Shown here: one piece after another, positions 1-5,548 of the stretch
How the letters are laid out: each line of letters starts with the position of its first letter
How positions within the stretch are numbered: the stretch's first letter is position 1
The notes under the pieces: generated by a model
The model's input: only the letters and a program-made list of their open reading frames with translations
Told to the model about the DNA's origin: nothing
Databases searched by the model: none
Assembly (NCBI GenBank): GCA_018702715.1
Contig: JABIYQ010000493.1
Coordinates: 1-8,694, forward strand
Direction of reading: 5' to 3'
Length of the DNA: 8,694 nt
Origin: Desulfobacula sp.
GTDB lineage: Bacteria > Desulfobacterota > Desulfobacteria > Desulfobacterales > Desulfobacteraceae
Program-made: the position numbers and the translations under genes

Positions 1-323
1 CCATCAACACGCCCTTTTACCATACCGGCATCTCGTAAGGAATCAATATCAATCGTTGCGCCGTCTTCAAATCTATCCAGATCTGTTACATTTAAAATAG
101 CATTGTTTGTTTTAAATATATTGAAAAAACCTCTTTTAGGAAGTCTTCTATAAATCGGCATCTGACCACCTTCAAATCCCGGTCTTACGTTACCGCCTGA
201 TCTTGCCTTTAGGCCTTTGTGCCCTCGGGTACTTGTTTTACCCATACCAGATCCTGGGCCTCGACCGACTTTTTTTCTGTTCTTTCTGGAACCGGGTGCA
301 GGTGCTAAATCATGAAGCTGCAT
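1..323 (-). CDS. rplO: 50S ribosomal protein L15 (C-terminus cut by window edge)
   Basis: L15 is a late-assembly protein that binds 23S rRNA through a long glycine- and lysine-rich N-terminal extension. I translated 107 residues from the ATG at 323 to the window edge, out of a usual total of about 145. It begins MQLHDLAPAPGSRKNRKKVGRG. The extension carries GRGPGSGMGKTSTRGHKG (20-37) and RSGGNVRPGFEGGQMPIYRRLPKRGF (41-66). The start of the globular domain (LNVTDLDRFEDGATIDIDSLRDAGMV) follows. Reading is open to position 1. It is 1 nt downstream of rpmD and normally precedes secY. Confidence 0.97.
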   Translation of the reverse strand, partial: MQLHDLAPAPGSRKNRKKVGRGPGSGMGKTSTRGHKGLKARSGGNVRPGFEGGQMPIYRRLPKRGFFNIFKTNNAILNVTDLDRFEDGATIDIDSLRDAGMVKGRVD

Positions 324-324
324 A

Positions 325-507
325 TTACACCTCCTCTACTTTAACAAGATGAGAAACTTTTTTAACCTGTCCCAGGATAACCGGGTCAGAGGTATGCTCC
401 ACACTATAATTCATTTTTCTCAACCCCAGAGAGCGAATAATCCGACGATGTTTTGCAGGTCTTCCTATTATGCTTTTAACTTGTGTAATTCTTATTTTAT
501 CAGCCAT
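325..507 (-). CDS. rpmD: 50S ribosomal protein L30
   Basis: L30 is a small alpha/beta protein on the large subunit and is absent in several bacterial groups. The 60-residue product has the compact family pattern: KIRITQVKSIIGRPAKHRRIIRSLGLRKMN (4-33), in which IGRPAKHRRIIRSLGLRK is the signature, then DPVILGQVKKVSHLVKVEE. The ATG at 507 follows AGAGGT, which begins right at the rpsE stop, 13 nt upstream. Its last codons (VEEV-stop) contain the AGGAGGT used by rplO, whose ATG is 1 nt after the stop. Confidence 0.97.
   Translation of the reverse strand: MADKIRITQVKSIIGRPAKHRRIIRSLGLRKMNYSVEHTSDPVILGQVKKVSHLVKVEEV
329..335 (-). promoter_or_regulatory. rplO ribosome binding site inside rpmD
   Basis: AGGAGGT on the minus strand lies within the final codons of rpmD and 5 nt before the rplO ATG at 323. 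It is close to the ideal anti-16S sequence and links L30 termination with L15 initiation. Confidence 0.85.
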
Positions 508-520
508 TTTTCACAACCTC

Positions 521-1015
521 TTATATATCTTCAGGTCTAAGACCACGACGTTTTGCTACTTCTTCTTTTGTACAAAGCGATTGAAGGCCTGCCATCGTTG
601 CCCGGACAATATTTTGGGTGTTATGTGTTCCAATACATTTTGTCAGGATATCGGTTACTCCGACTGCCTCGAGGACTGCACGGATTCCACCGCCAGCAAT
701 TAAACCGGTACCGGGAGATGCAGGCTTAAGCAATACTCGACCAGCTCCCGCTTTTCCTACAACCTCAAAGGGAACCGTTCCATTGAGTAAAGAAATTTTA
801 ACCATATTTCTTTTTGCCTTTTCCAGGCCTTTTTTAATTGCTTCGGGAACTTCTGTTGCCTTTCCAAGACCGTAACCAACACTGCCTTCGCCGTCACCAA
901 CAACGACAAGAGCACTAAATCTGAAATTCCTACCGCCTTTTACAACTTTTGCAACACGGTTGATCCTGACAACCTTATCAATTAATCCATTATCTTCCAT
1001 CTGCTGTCTTGCCAA
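521..1015 (-). CDS. rpsE: 30S ribosomal protein S5 (TTG start)
   Basis: S5 sits at the back of the 30S subunit near the mRNA entry and decoding region and influences translational fidelity. The 164-residue product contains the N-terminal double-stranded-RNA-binding-like domain (LIDKVVRINRVAKVVKGGRNFRFSALVVVGD, 11-41), the G-rich signature GEGSVGYGLGKATEVPEAIKKG (42-63) and the C-terminal domain with LLKPASPGTGLIAGGGIRAVLEAVGV (95-120) and the end RRGLRPEDI. The start at 1015 is TTG, with AAGGAGG 7 nt before it. An in-frame ATG five codons later (1000) would remove only MARQQ but lacks a Shine-Dalgarno. It is 16 nt after rplR and 13 nt before rpmD. Confidence 0.97.
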   Translation of the reverse strand: MARQQMEDNGLIDKVVRINRVAKVVKGGRNFRFSALVVVGDGEGSVGYGLGKATEVPEAIKKGLEKAKRNMVKISLLNGTVPFEVVGKAGAGRVLLKPASPGTGLIAGGGIRAVLEAVGVTDILTKCIGTHNTQNIVRATMAGLQSLCTKEEVAKRRGLRPEDI

Positions 1016-1022
1016 TGGTGTT

Positions 1023-1029
1023 CCTCCTT
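1023..1029 (-). promoter_or_regulatory. Strong ribosome binding site for TTG-start rpsE
   Basis: AAGGAGG on the minus strand is 7 nt upstream of the TTG at 1015. The first in-frame ATG (1000) has no Shine-Dalgarno at a useful distance, so this site points to the TTG as the start. Confidence 0.8.
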
Positions 1030-1031
1030 AA

Positions 1032-1400
1032 TTAGAAATTCAATCCGGCTTCGCGGGCTCCGTCTGAAAGCGCTTTTATGCGTCCATGATACAAAAATCC
1101 ATTCCTGTCCAGGACAATTTTTTTAATCCCTTTATCAAGAGCTCTCTTGCCGATGAGGTTTCCAACTGTTTTTGCAATTTCAACCTTTTTGCCCTCTACC
1201 TTTTGTTCCTTAAATTCATTATCAAGGGTAGATGCAGATACAAGTGTGGTGCCGCTGGTATCATCAACAATCTGGGCGTATATATGCTTTGAACTTCTAA
1301 ACACACTTAATCTTGGACGATCCTGATTACCAAAAATATTTTTTCTGATTCTTTTCTTTCTTTTAAGCCTTGCTTTAAGCCTTTGTGCTGTATTTCCCAT
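1032..1400 (-). CDS. rplR: 50S ribosomal protein L18
   Basis: L18 binds 5S rRNA and, with L5, carries it into the central protuberance. The 122-residue product has a basic N-terminal tail (RLKARLKRKKRIRKNIFG, 7-24), then RPRLSVFRSSKHIYAQIVDD (28-47), and the C-terminal signature DRNGFLYHGRIKALSDGAREAGLNF (98-122). Most homologues have RGG or GG where this has RNG. The ATG at 1400 lacks a close strong Shine-Dalgarno; GGCGGG lies well upstream, so initiation may be weak or coupled. It is 38 nt after rplF and 16 nt before rpsE, with its TAA just before the rpsE Shine-Dalgarno. Confidence 0.97.
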   Translation of the reverse strand: MGNTAQRLKARLKRKKRIRKNIFGNQDRPRLSVFRSSKHIYAQIVDDTSGTTLVSASTLDNEFKEQKVEGKKVEIAKTVGNLIGKRALDKGIKKIVLDRNGFLYHGRIKALSDGAREAGLNF

Positions 1401-1438
1401 AATCTTTATATTCCCGCCTTTTACGTGTGACCTCTAGG

Positions 1439-1981
1439 TTAGTCCTTACCTGCAGTCTTACCAGCTTTTCTCATAATTCTTTCATCAGCATACATAATGC
1501 CTTTGCCTTTATAAGGTTCAGGCGGTCTAATGTCTCTTATGTTTGCTGCGGCTTGACCCAGCGTTTCCTTATTGATTCCTGATAAAAGAATCTGAGTATT
1601 ATTTTCAACACTGGCCAAAATTCCCTGGGGAAGTTTAAATTCTACCGGATTGGAATATCCAACATTGAGTATAAGATTTTCACCTTTTACTTCTGCACGA
1701 TAACCAATACCGGAAAGTTGAAGTTTTTTCTCATATCCTGCAGTAACGCCGGTCACCATATTGGAAATCAGGGATCGGAACAATCCTTGCAAAGCCACTT
1801 TTTTCTTGTCGCTTGCATCGGTTTGAACCGTTACAATATCATCATTTATACTTATTTCGACCGCCGGATGCAGTTGCCGCTCAAGATGGCCTTTGGGTCC
1901 TTTTACTGAAATCATATCACCATTTATGGCAAATTGGACCTTATCGGGAAGCTGTACCGGCTTTTTTCCTATTCTAGACAT
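1439..1981 (-). CDS. rplF: 50S ribosomal protein L6
   Basis: L6 lies near the sarcin-ricin loop and the factor-binding site of the large subunit. The product is 180 residues, with the two tandem L6 folds expected: residues 1-80 (MSRIGKKPVQLPDKV, SVKGPKGHLERQLHP) and 81-180 (GYEKKLQLSGIGYRAEVKG). The signature PEPYKGKGI is at 154-162, followed by YADERIMRKAGKTAGKD. The ATG at 1981 has AGGAG 6 nt upstream. It is 16 nt after rpsH and is followed by a 38-nt gap to rplR. Confidence 0.98.
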   Translation of the reverse strand: MSRIGKKPVQLPDKVQFAINGDMISVKGPKGHLERQLHPAVEISINDDIVTVQTDASDKKKVALQGLFRSLISNMVTGVTAGYEKKLQLSGIGYRAEVKGENLILNVGYSNPVEFKLPQGILASVENNTQILLSGINKETLGQAAANIRDIRPPEPYKGKGIMYADERIMRKAGKTAGKD

Positions 1982-1997
1982 AACTTACTCCTAAAAA

Positions 1998-2396
1998 CTA
2001 CCATACGTTACAAAGAATTTCACCACCGACATTTGCTTCTTTAGCCTGTTTATCTGTCATCAACCCTTTAGATGTTGAGACAATAGATATACCCAGGCCA
2101 TTTAAAACCGGCTTTATTTGTTTTGACTTATAGTAAACCCTGCACGATGGTTTACTCACTCTTTCGATACCAAAAATTGTGGGTTTTCCCTCAGATACAT
2201 ATTTTAAATAGACACGAATACTTCCTTGTGTCTCATCTTCAAGAAATTTGAAATCCTTGATATATCCTTGATCTTTAAGCACCCGCACCATTGCCAACTT
2301 AATCGTTGATCCGGGGATATCCACCTTAGCAAACCCTGCTTTACCACCATTTCTGATGATTGTCAGCATGTCTGCGATTGGATCACTACTTGCCAT
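1998..2396 (-). CDS. rpsH: 30S ribosomal protein S8
   Basis: S8 is a primary 16S rRNA binder of the 30S platform, and in E. coli it is the translational repressor of the spc operon. The 132-residue product begins ASSDPIADMLTIIRN, where most homologues have TRIRN, a conservative local variant. It has VDIPGSTIKLAMVRVLKDQGYI (25-46), the ERVSKPSCRVYYK stretch (78-90) and the signature GISIVSTSKGLMTDKQA (102-118), ending GGEILCNVW. The ATG at 2396 has AAGGAG 7 nt upstream. It follows rpsN by 52 nt, the second-longest gap in the window, and precedes rplF by 16 nt. Confidence 0.97.
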   Translation of the reverse strand: MASSDPIADMLTIIRNGGKAGFAKVDIPGSTIKLAMVRVLKDQGYIKDFKFLEDETQGSIRVYLKYVSEGKPTIFGIERVSKPSCRVYYKSKQIKPVLNGLGISIVSTSKGLMTDKQAKEANVGGEILCNVW

Positions 2397-2448
2397 TTAA
2401 AATCTCCTTAAAATCCGCTGATATAATTTTGTTAAAAAAGTCTTTGCC

Positions 2449-2634
2449 TTACCAACTTGATTTAGTAACGCCTGGTAGCTTGCCTTCGGATGCAAGTTTC
2501 CTAAAACAAATTCTACAAATACCAGCTTTTCTAATAAATCCTCTTGGTCTACCGCATAAGGGACATCTGTTATAAGCACGTACTGAAAACTTCGGTTTTC
2601 TTTGCGCCTTTGTGATTAAAGCTTTTTTAGCCAA
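2449..2634 (-). CDS. rpsN: 30S ribosomal protein S14, zinc-binding type Z (TTG start)
   Basis: S14 binds the 30S head near S3 and S10 and is required for late head assembly. The product is only 61 residues, the short type Z form, as opposed to the about 100-residue zinc-free form of E. coli. Cysteines C24, C27, C40 and C43 (CPLCGRPRGFIRKAGICRIC) form the zinc-binding knuckle. The C-terminal FRKLASEGKLPGVTKSSW is the classical S14 signature. Initiation is at TTG (2634), supported by AAGGAGG 5 nt upstream and the family-typical MAKKALI-like start. Some bacteria carry a zinc-free duplicate elsewhere for zinc starvation; that cannot be judged here. A 52-nt spacer follows before rpsH. Confidence 0.97.
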   Translation of the reverse strand: MAKKALITKAQRKPKFSVRAYNRCPLCGRPRGFIRKAGICRICFRKLASEGKLPGVTKSSW

Positions 2635-2639
2635 GCTTT

Positions 2640-2646
2640 CCTCCTT
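2640..2646 (-). promoter_or_regulatory. Strong ribosome binding site for TTG-start rpsN
   Basis: AAGGAGG on the minus strand is 5 nt upstream of the TTG at 2634. There is no ATG that gives a complete S14, so this site fixes the start. The context after it, AAGCTTGG, is the same as in front of rpsC. Confidence 0.85.
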
Positions 2647-2653
2647 AAGATCC

Positions 2654-3193
2654 TTAATTTTTGAAAGGCATTCCCAATAATTTCAAGAATACTCTGCCTT
2701 CCTCATCAGTTTTAGCTGTCGTTACAATAGTAATATTCAGACCTTTAATACTGTCGGTCTTATCATATTCTATTTCAGGGAATATGATATGCTCTGTGAT
2801 GCCCAGGCTATAATTGCCCCTGCCATCAAACGCTTTTGGCGATATTCCTCGAAAATCCCTAACACGTGGTAAAGCGATATTAACAAGTCTGTCAAAAAAA
2901 TCGAACATTTTTTTTCTCCGCAAGGTAACCTTGCACCCGATGGGCAGGTCAGCTCGAAGTTTAAAATTTGCAATCGGTTTTTTCGCTTTTGTAATAACTG
3001 CTTTCTGTCCAGCAATCAATGCCAGTTCAGATGCAGCAGAATCGACTATTTTGGGATTTCTTACCGCTTCTCCAAGTCCCATGTTTAACACAATTTTCTC
3101 AAGCTTTGGCACCTGTAATTCATTTATATAATTAAAGGTTTTCTGAAGCTGAGGAAATACCTCGTTATTATACTTTTCCTTAAGGGTTGACAT
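2654..3193 (-). CDS. rplE: 50S ribosomal protein L5
   Basis: L5 binds 5S rRNA in the central protuberance and contacts the P-site tRNA and S13 of the small subunit. The 179-residue length is standard. Conserved regions are VPKLEKIVLNMGLGEAVRN (28-46), AGQKAVITKAKKPIANFKLR (61-80), PIGCKVTLRR (84-93), the DRLVNIALPRVRDFRG segment (101-116) and the C-terminal NITIVTTAKTDEEGRVFLKLLGMPF (153-177). The ATG at 3193 follows GGAGAG by 5 nt. It is 21 nt after rplX and 19 nt before rpsN. A weak stem may enclose its start, described separately. Confidence 0.98.
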   Translation of the reverse strand: MSTLKEKYNNEVFPQLQKTFNYINELQVPKLEKIVLNMGLGEAVRNPKIVDSAASELALIAGQKAVITKAKKPIANFKLRADLPIGCKVTLRRKKMFDFFDRLVNIALPRVRDFRGISPKAFDGRGNYSLGITEHIIFPEIEYDKTDSIKGLNITIVTTAKTDEEGRVFLKLLGMPFKN

Positions 3194-3221
3194 GTATTCT
3201 CTCCGCCTTTGGTCTTAAGAA
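3177..3221 (-). other. Possible stem enclosing the rplE start
   Basis: In the transcript, UUCUUAAG (3214-3221, spanning the rplX stop) can pair with CUUAAGGA (3177-3184, early rplE codons). This forms 8 pairs including one G-U, with a 29-nt loop holding the rplE Shine-Dalgarno and AUG. The stem is weak and AU-rich. E. coli regulates the spc operon by S8 binding an RNA structure at the L5 start, which makes the position suggestive, but no S8-site sequence was recognised. Confidence 0.25.
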
Positions 3222-3544
3222 TCTATCTGCTGATTGCATTTTTTGCAGATTCTTACCCGTTTTCCATTTTCCAATAGTTTCATTCCAATTCTTGTTGGTT
3301 TAACACATGCGTTACACATAACCATCAGGTTGGAAATTTGAATCGGCATGGTTTTATCCACGATGCCGCCTTGTGGATTAGCCTGTGTTGGTCTCTGATG
3401 AACTTTAACTACATTCATATTTTCAACAAGGACTCGGTTGGTCTTTTTAACGACTTTCAGCACTTTGCCGATTTTGCCCTTATCCTTACCGGTCAGCACT
3501 TTAACCTTGTCATCTTTTTTAATTCTAATTTTCATAGTTTCCAT
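3215..3544 (-). CDS. rplX: 50S ribosomal protein L24 with four-cysteine zinc motif
   Basis: L24 nucleates 50S assembly by binding the 5' part of 23S rRNA. The product is 109 residues. The KOW domain is KIRIKKDDKVKVLTGKDKGKIGKVLKV (5-31), followed by ENMNVVKVHQRPTQANPQGG (41-60). The C-terminus has C77xxC80 and C100xxC103 (MCNACVKPTRIG then RICKKC), spaced as a zinc ribbon. E. coli L24 lacks these but many other bacterial L24 proteins have them. The start at 3544 gives MET-MKIRIKK; an alternative ATG at 3535 gives the more usual MKIRIKK. I kept 3544 because a GGAG lies about 10 nt upstream of it and none lies near the second. Spacing is 27 nt to rplN and 21 nt to rplE. Confidence 0.95.
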   Translation of the reverse strand: METMKIRIKKDDKVKVLTGKDKGKIGKVLKVVKKTNRVLVENMNVVKVHQRPTQANPQGGIVDKTMPIQISNLMVMCNACVKPTRIGMKLLENGKRVRICKKCNQQIDS

Positions 3545-3571
3545 AGGATTTTTTCTCCAAAACCCAAATAA

Positions 3572-3940
3572 TTAAAGCACATCAGGAGCCAGAGAGACAA
3601 TTTTCATAAATCGTTTTGCCCTTAACTCTCTTGCCACCGGACCAAAGATACGTGTACCTACCGGTTCATTTGATTTTGATAAAATAACAGCTGAATTATC
3701 ATCAAACCTGATCATTGAGCCATCGACCCTGGATATTTCCTTCTTGGTTCTGACAATCACCGCCTGAACAATGTCTCCCTTGCTAACTTTTGCATTTGGG
3801 ATAGCTTCTTTAACTGAGCAGGTAATGATATCACCAATGCTGGCATATCGTCTTCTGGATCCCCCAAGTACTTTTATGCAGTACAATTCCTTGGCACCGG
3901 AGTTATCAGCCACGGTTAATCTAGTTTCACTCTGAATCAT
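3572..3940 (-). CDS. rplN: 50S ribosomal protein L14
   Basis: L14 is a beta-barrel protein at the subunit interface, forming bridge B8 and binding the silencing factor RsfS in many bacteria. The 122-residue length is exact for the family. It begins MIQSETRLTVADNSGAKELYCIKVLGG, with the NSGAKE motif at 13-18. It contains GDIVQAVIVRTKKEISR (55-71) and the C-terminal GTRIFGPVARELR (95-107) and SLAPDVL end. The ATG at 3940 has AAGGAG 7 nt upstream, next to the rpsQ stop. In E. coli this gene opens the spc operon behind its own promoter. Here only 16 nt separate it from rpsQ, so a separate promoter would have to lie inside rpsQ. Confidence 0.98.
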   Translation of the reverse strand: MIQSETRLTVADNSGAKELYCIKVLGGSRRRYASIGDIITCSVKEAIPNAKVSKGDIVQAVIVRTKKEISRVDGSMIRFDDNSAVILSKSNEPVGTRIFGPVARELRAKRFMKIVSLAPDVL

Positions 3941-3956
3941 TTCACAACTCCTTTAA

Positions 3957-4217
3957 TCAAACGGTTTTTTTAACGATTCCACTAACTCTAAAACGTTTCA
4001 GTTTGCTCAAAGGTCTTGTCTCGATAATTTTGACTGTATCACCGATACTACAAACATTTTTTTCATCATGAGCATGGTATTTTTTATACCGTTTCATAAA
4101 TTTTTTATAAACCTTGTGCTGTACAAATCTTTCGACCTGAACGACTACCGATTTATCCATTTTGTCTGATACAATAATACCAATCAGCTCTCTTTTATTT
4201 TTTTGAATATTTTCCAT
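3957..4217 (-). CDS. rpsQ: 30S ribosomal protein S17
   Basis: S17 is a primary 16S rRNA-binding OB-fold protein of the 30S body. The 86-residue product shows RELIGIIVSDKMDKSVVVQVERFVQHKVYKKF (9-40), the conserved HDEKNVCSIGD turn (50-60) and the signature GDTVKIIETRPLSKLKRFRV (59-78). The start at 4217 (ATG) is well placed by homology, but no strong Shine-Dalgarno is seen. Only a GAAG-like stretch lies about 9 nt upstream, so translation may depend on coupling with rpmC 17 nt upstream. It is the last S10-operon gene in the E. coli layout; rplN follows after 16 nt with no visible terminator. Confidence 0.96.
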   Translation of the reverse strand: MENIQKNKRELIGIIVSDKMDKSVVVQVERFVQHKVYKKFMKRYKKYHAHDEKNVCSIGDTVKIIETRPLSKLKRFRVSGIVKKTV

Positions 4218-4231
4218 AGTAGTTTCTTCGC

Positions 4232-4245
4232 AAATTAGCTAATTT
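4232..4245. other. 14-bp perfect palindrome over the rpmC stop
   Basis: AAATTAGCTAATTT is self-complementary and spans the last rpmC codons, including the TAA stop at 4235-4237. With no spacer it is a poor RNA hairpin, and it is mostly A/T, so it may be chance. It sits just upstream of rpsQ, whose Shine-Dalgarno is weak. Confidence 0.4.
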
Positions 4246-4432
4246 TTACATTCATTTCATTAGATATTGTGTAAAACCTTGCAATATCCTTTTTGACATT
4301 TGAGAGTGTCGCAGTGTTCTCAAGCTGTCCGACATTGTTTTGAAAACGTAGATTAAAAAGCTCTTTTTTTAATTCCATGAGCTTTTCTTTAATCTTATCA
4401 GCTCCCATCTCTCTAATTTCACTAGCTTTCAT
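4235..4432 (-). CDS. rpmC: 50S ribosomal protein L29
   Basis: L29 is a small two-helix protein beside L23 at the peptide exit. The product is 65 residues, the usual size. The first helix region contains EIREMGADKIKEKLMELKKELFNLRFQ (5-31), with the classical KELFNLRFQ core, then the second helix NTATLSNVKKDIARF (39-53). The tail after IARF (YTISNEMNVKIS) is less typical, since many homologues have IKTV-like residues there. The start at 4432 is 2 nt from the rplP stop and uses a Shine-Dalgarno within rplP. The stop codon lies inside a 14-nt perfect palindrome (4232-4245). Confidence 0.95.
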   Translation of the reverse strand: MKASEIREMGADKIKEKLMELKKELFNLRFQNNVGQLENTATLSNVKKDIARFYTISNEMNVKIS

Positions 4433-4434
4433 GT

Positions 4435-4845
4435 TTATTTACTCCTTTCCACAAAACGGGTTTTTATGGAAAGTTTTCTGGCAGCAAGCTTCATGGCTTC
4501 TTTGGCAACTTCTCTTGTGATACCTTCCATCTCATAAAGAATTTTACCAGGTTTTACTCTGGCAACCCAAGCATCTGTCGCACCTTTACCTTTACCCATT
4601 CTGACCTCTGCTGGTTTTTTGGTAACCGGATGGTCAGGAAAAAACCTAATCCAGCTTTTACCCGCTCTTTTTGCATGCCGGGTTAAGGCAACCCTGGCTG
4701 CTTCGATCTGTCTTGCATTTACATAGCCGCATTCAACTGCCTGGAGGCCAAAGTCACCAAAACTAAGCGTATTCCCTCTGTCTGGTGAACCCTTTGTTCT
4801 GCCGCGAAATTGTTTGCGGTATTTCATATTTTTAGGACTAAGCAT
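4435..4845 (-). CDS. rplP: 50S ribosomal protein L16
   Basis: L16 joins late in 50S assembly and helps shape the tRNA A-site and peptidyl transferase centre. The 136-residue product is full length, starting MLSPKNMKYRKQFRGR. It holds the signature region FFPDHPVTKKPAEVRMGKGKG (68-88). Arg82 in VRMGKGKG corresponds to the arginine hydroxylated in E. coli L16; whether that happens here cannot be seen. WVARVKPGKILYEMEG follows. The ATG at 4845 has GGGAGAG 7 nt upstream. The end of the gene (coding ERSK-stop) contains the AAAGGAG used by rpmC, whose ATG is 2 nt after the stop, a clear case of coupling. Confidence 0.98.
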   Translation of the reverse strand: MLSPKNMKYRKQFRGRTKGSPDRGNTLSFGDFGLQAVECGYVNARQIEAARVALTRHAKRAGKSWIRFFPDHPVTKKPAEVRMGKGKGATDAWVARVKPGKILYEMEGITREVAKEAMKLAARKLSIKTRFVERSK

Positions 4846-4882
4846 TTTTTATCTCTCCCAACTTTATCTCTCTTGGTCGCCT

Positions 4883-5533
4883 CTATTTTGCCAACGCTTG
4901 TTCACCAGGATTTAATACTTCACCCTTAAAAACAAAGGTTTTAATTCCAATGAGCCCGTATGTAGTTTTTGCTTCAGTAAAACCGTAATCAACATCAGCT
5001 CTTAAGGTGTGAAGAGGAATACGACCTTCTTTATACCACTCCGTTCTTGCCATTTCAGCACCCCCAAGTCGACCGGCACAAATAATTTTTATTCCCTTTG
5101 CACCAAACCGCATGGCAGAGGAAACACTTCGCTTCATTGCTCGCCGGAAAGCAATTCTTCTTTCCAGCTGAAGGGCAATATTCTCTGCTACCAGCTGAGC
5201 ATCTATTTCAGGCCGTCTGACTTCTTTGATATCAATCAGCACCGAAGGGTTTAGCATTTTTTCAAGTTCCTGTTTGAGAAGCGCGATCTCTGATCCTTTT
5301 TTCCCTATTATAATACCGGGACGTGCTGCAAACACTCTCAATCGAATTTGTTTAGAAAATCGTTCTATTTCAATTTTTGAAATACCTGCATGAAAGAGTT
5401 TCTTTTTTAAAAATTTCCTGACTTTGAAATCTTCTTCAACAAAAGAGGCATAATCTTTATCTGCATACCATCTGGAAACCCAGGTCCTGATGATGCCTAA
5501 TCTTAAACTGGTAGGATGTACTTTCTGGCCCAA
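4883..5533 (-). CDS. rpsC: 30S ribosomal protein S3 (TTG start)
   Basis: S3 sits in the 30S head at the mRNA entry tunnel and, with S4 and S5, helps unwind mRNA. The product is 216 residues, slightly shorter at the C-terminus than E. coli S3 (233). It starts GQKVHPTSLRLG after the initiator. The KH domain has RPGIIIGKKGSEI (71-83) with the GxxG loop at G77-G80. The C-terminal domain includes GIKIICAGRLGGAEMARTEWYKEGRIPLHTLRADVDYG across 147-184. The initiation codon at 5533 is TTG, behind a strong TAGGAGG 8 nt upstream. The gene follows rplV by 12 nt and precedes rplP by 37 nt. Confidence 0.97.
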   Translation of the reverse strand: MGQKVHPTSLRLGIIRTWVSRWYADKDYASFVEEDFKVRKFLKKKLFHAGISKIEIERFSKQIRLRVFAARPGIIIGKKGSEIALLKQELEKMLNPSVLIDIKEVRRPEIDAQLVAENIALQLERRIAFRRAMKRSVSSAMRFGAKGIKIICAGRLGGAEMARTEWYKEGRIPLHTLRADVDYGFTEAKTTYGLIGIKTFVFKGEVLNPGEQALAK

Positions 5534-5541
5534 GCTTATTT

Positions 5542-5548
5542 CCTCCTA
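5542..5548 (-). promoter_or_regulatory. Strong ribosome binding site for TTG-start rpsC
   Basis: TAGGAGG on the minus strand includes the rplV stop codon TAG and lies 8 nt upstream of the TTG at 5533. No ATG gives a sensible S3 N-terminus, so this site decides the start. Confidence 0.85.

Noticed and set aside
2397..2579. 60-codon minus-strand frame across rpsN and the rpsN-rpsH spacer
   Set aside because: It overlaps rpsN out of frame, ends directly before rpsH, and has no recognisable features.
2770..3015. 81-codon minus-strand frame inside rplE
   Set aside because: It is an out-of-frame overlap within the well-conserved L5 gene.
3941..3956. A terminator or promoter between the S10 and spc blocks
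   Set aside because: The gap is only 16 nt and holds the rplN Shine-Dalgarno; no hairpin with a U-run and no promoter hexamers are seen.
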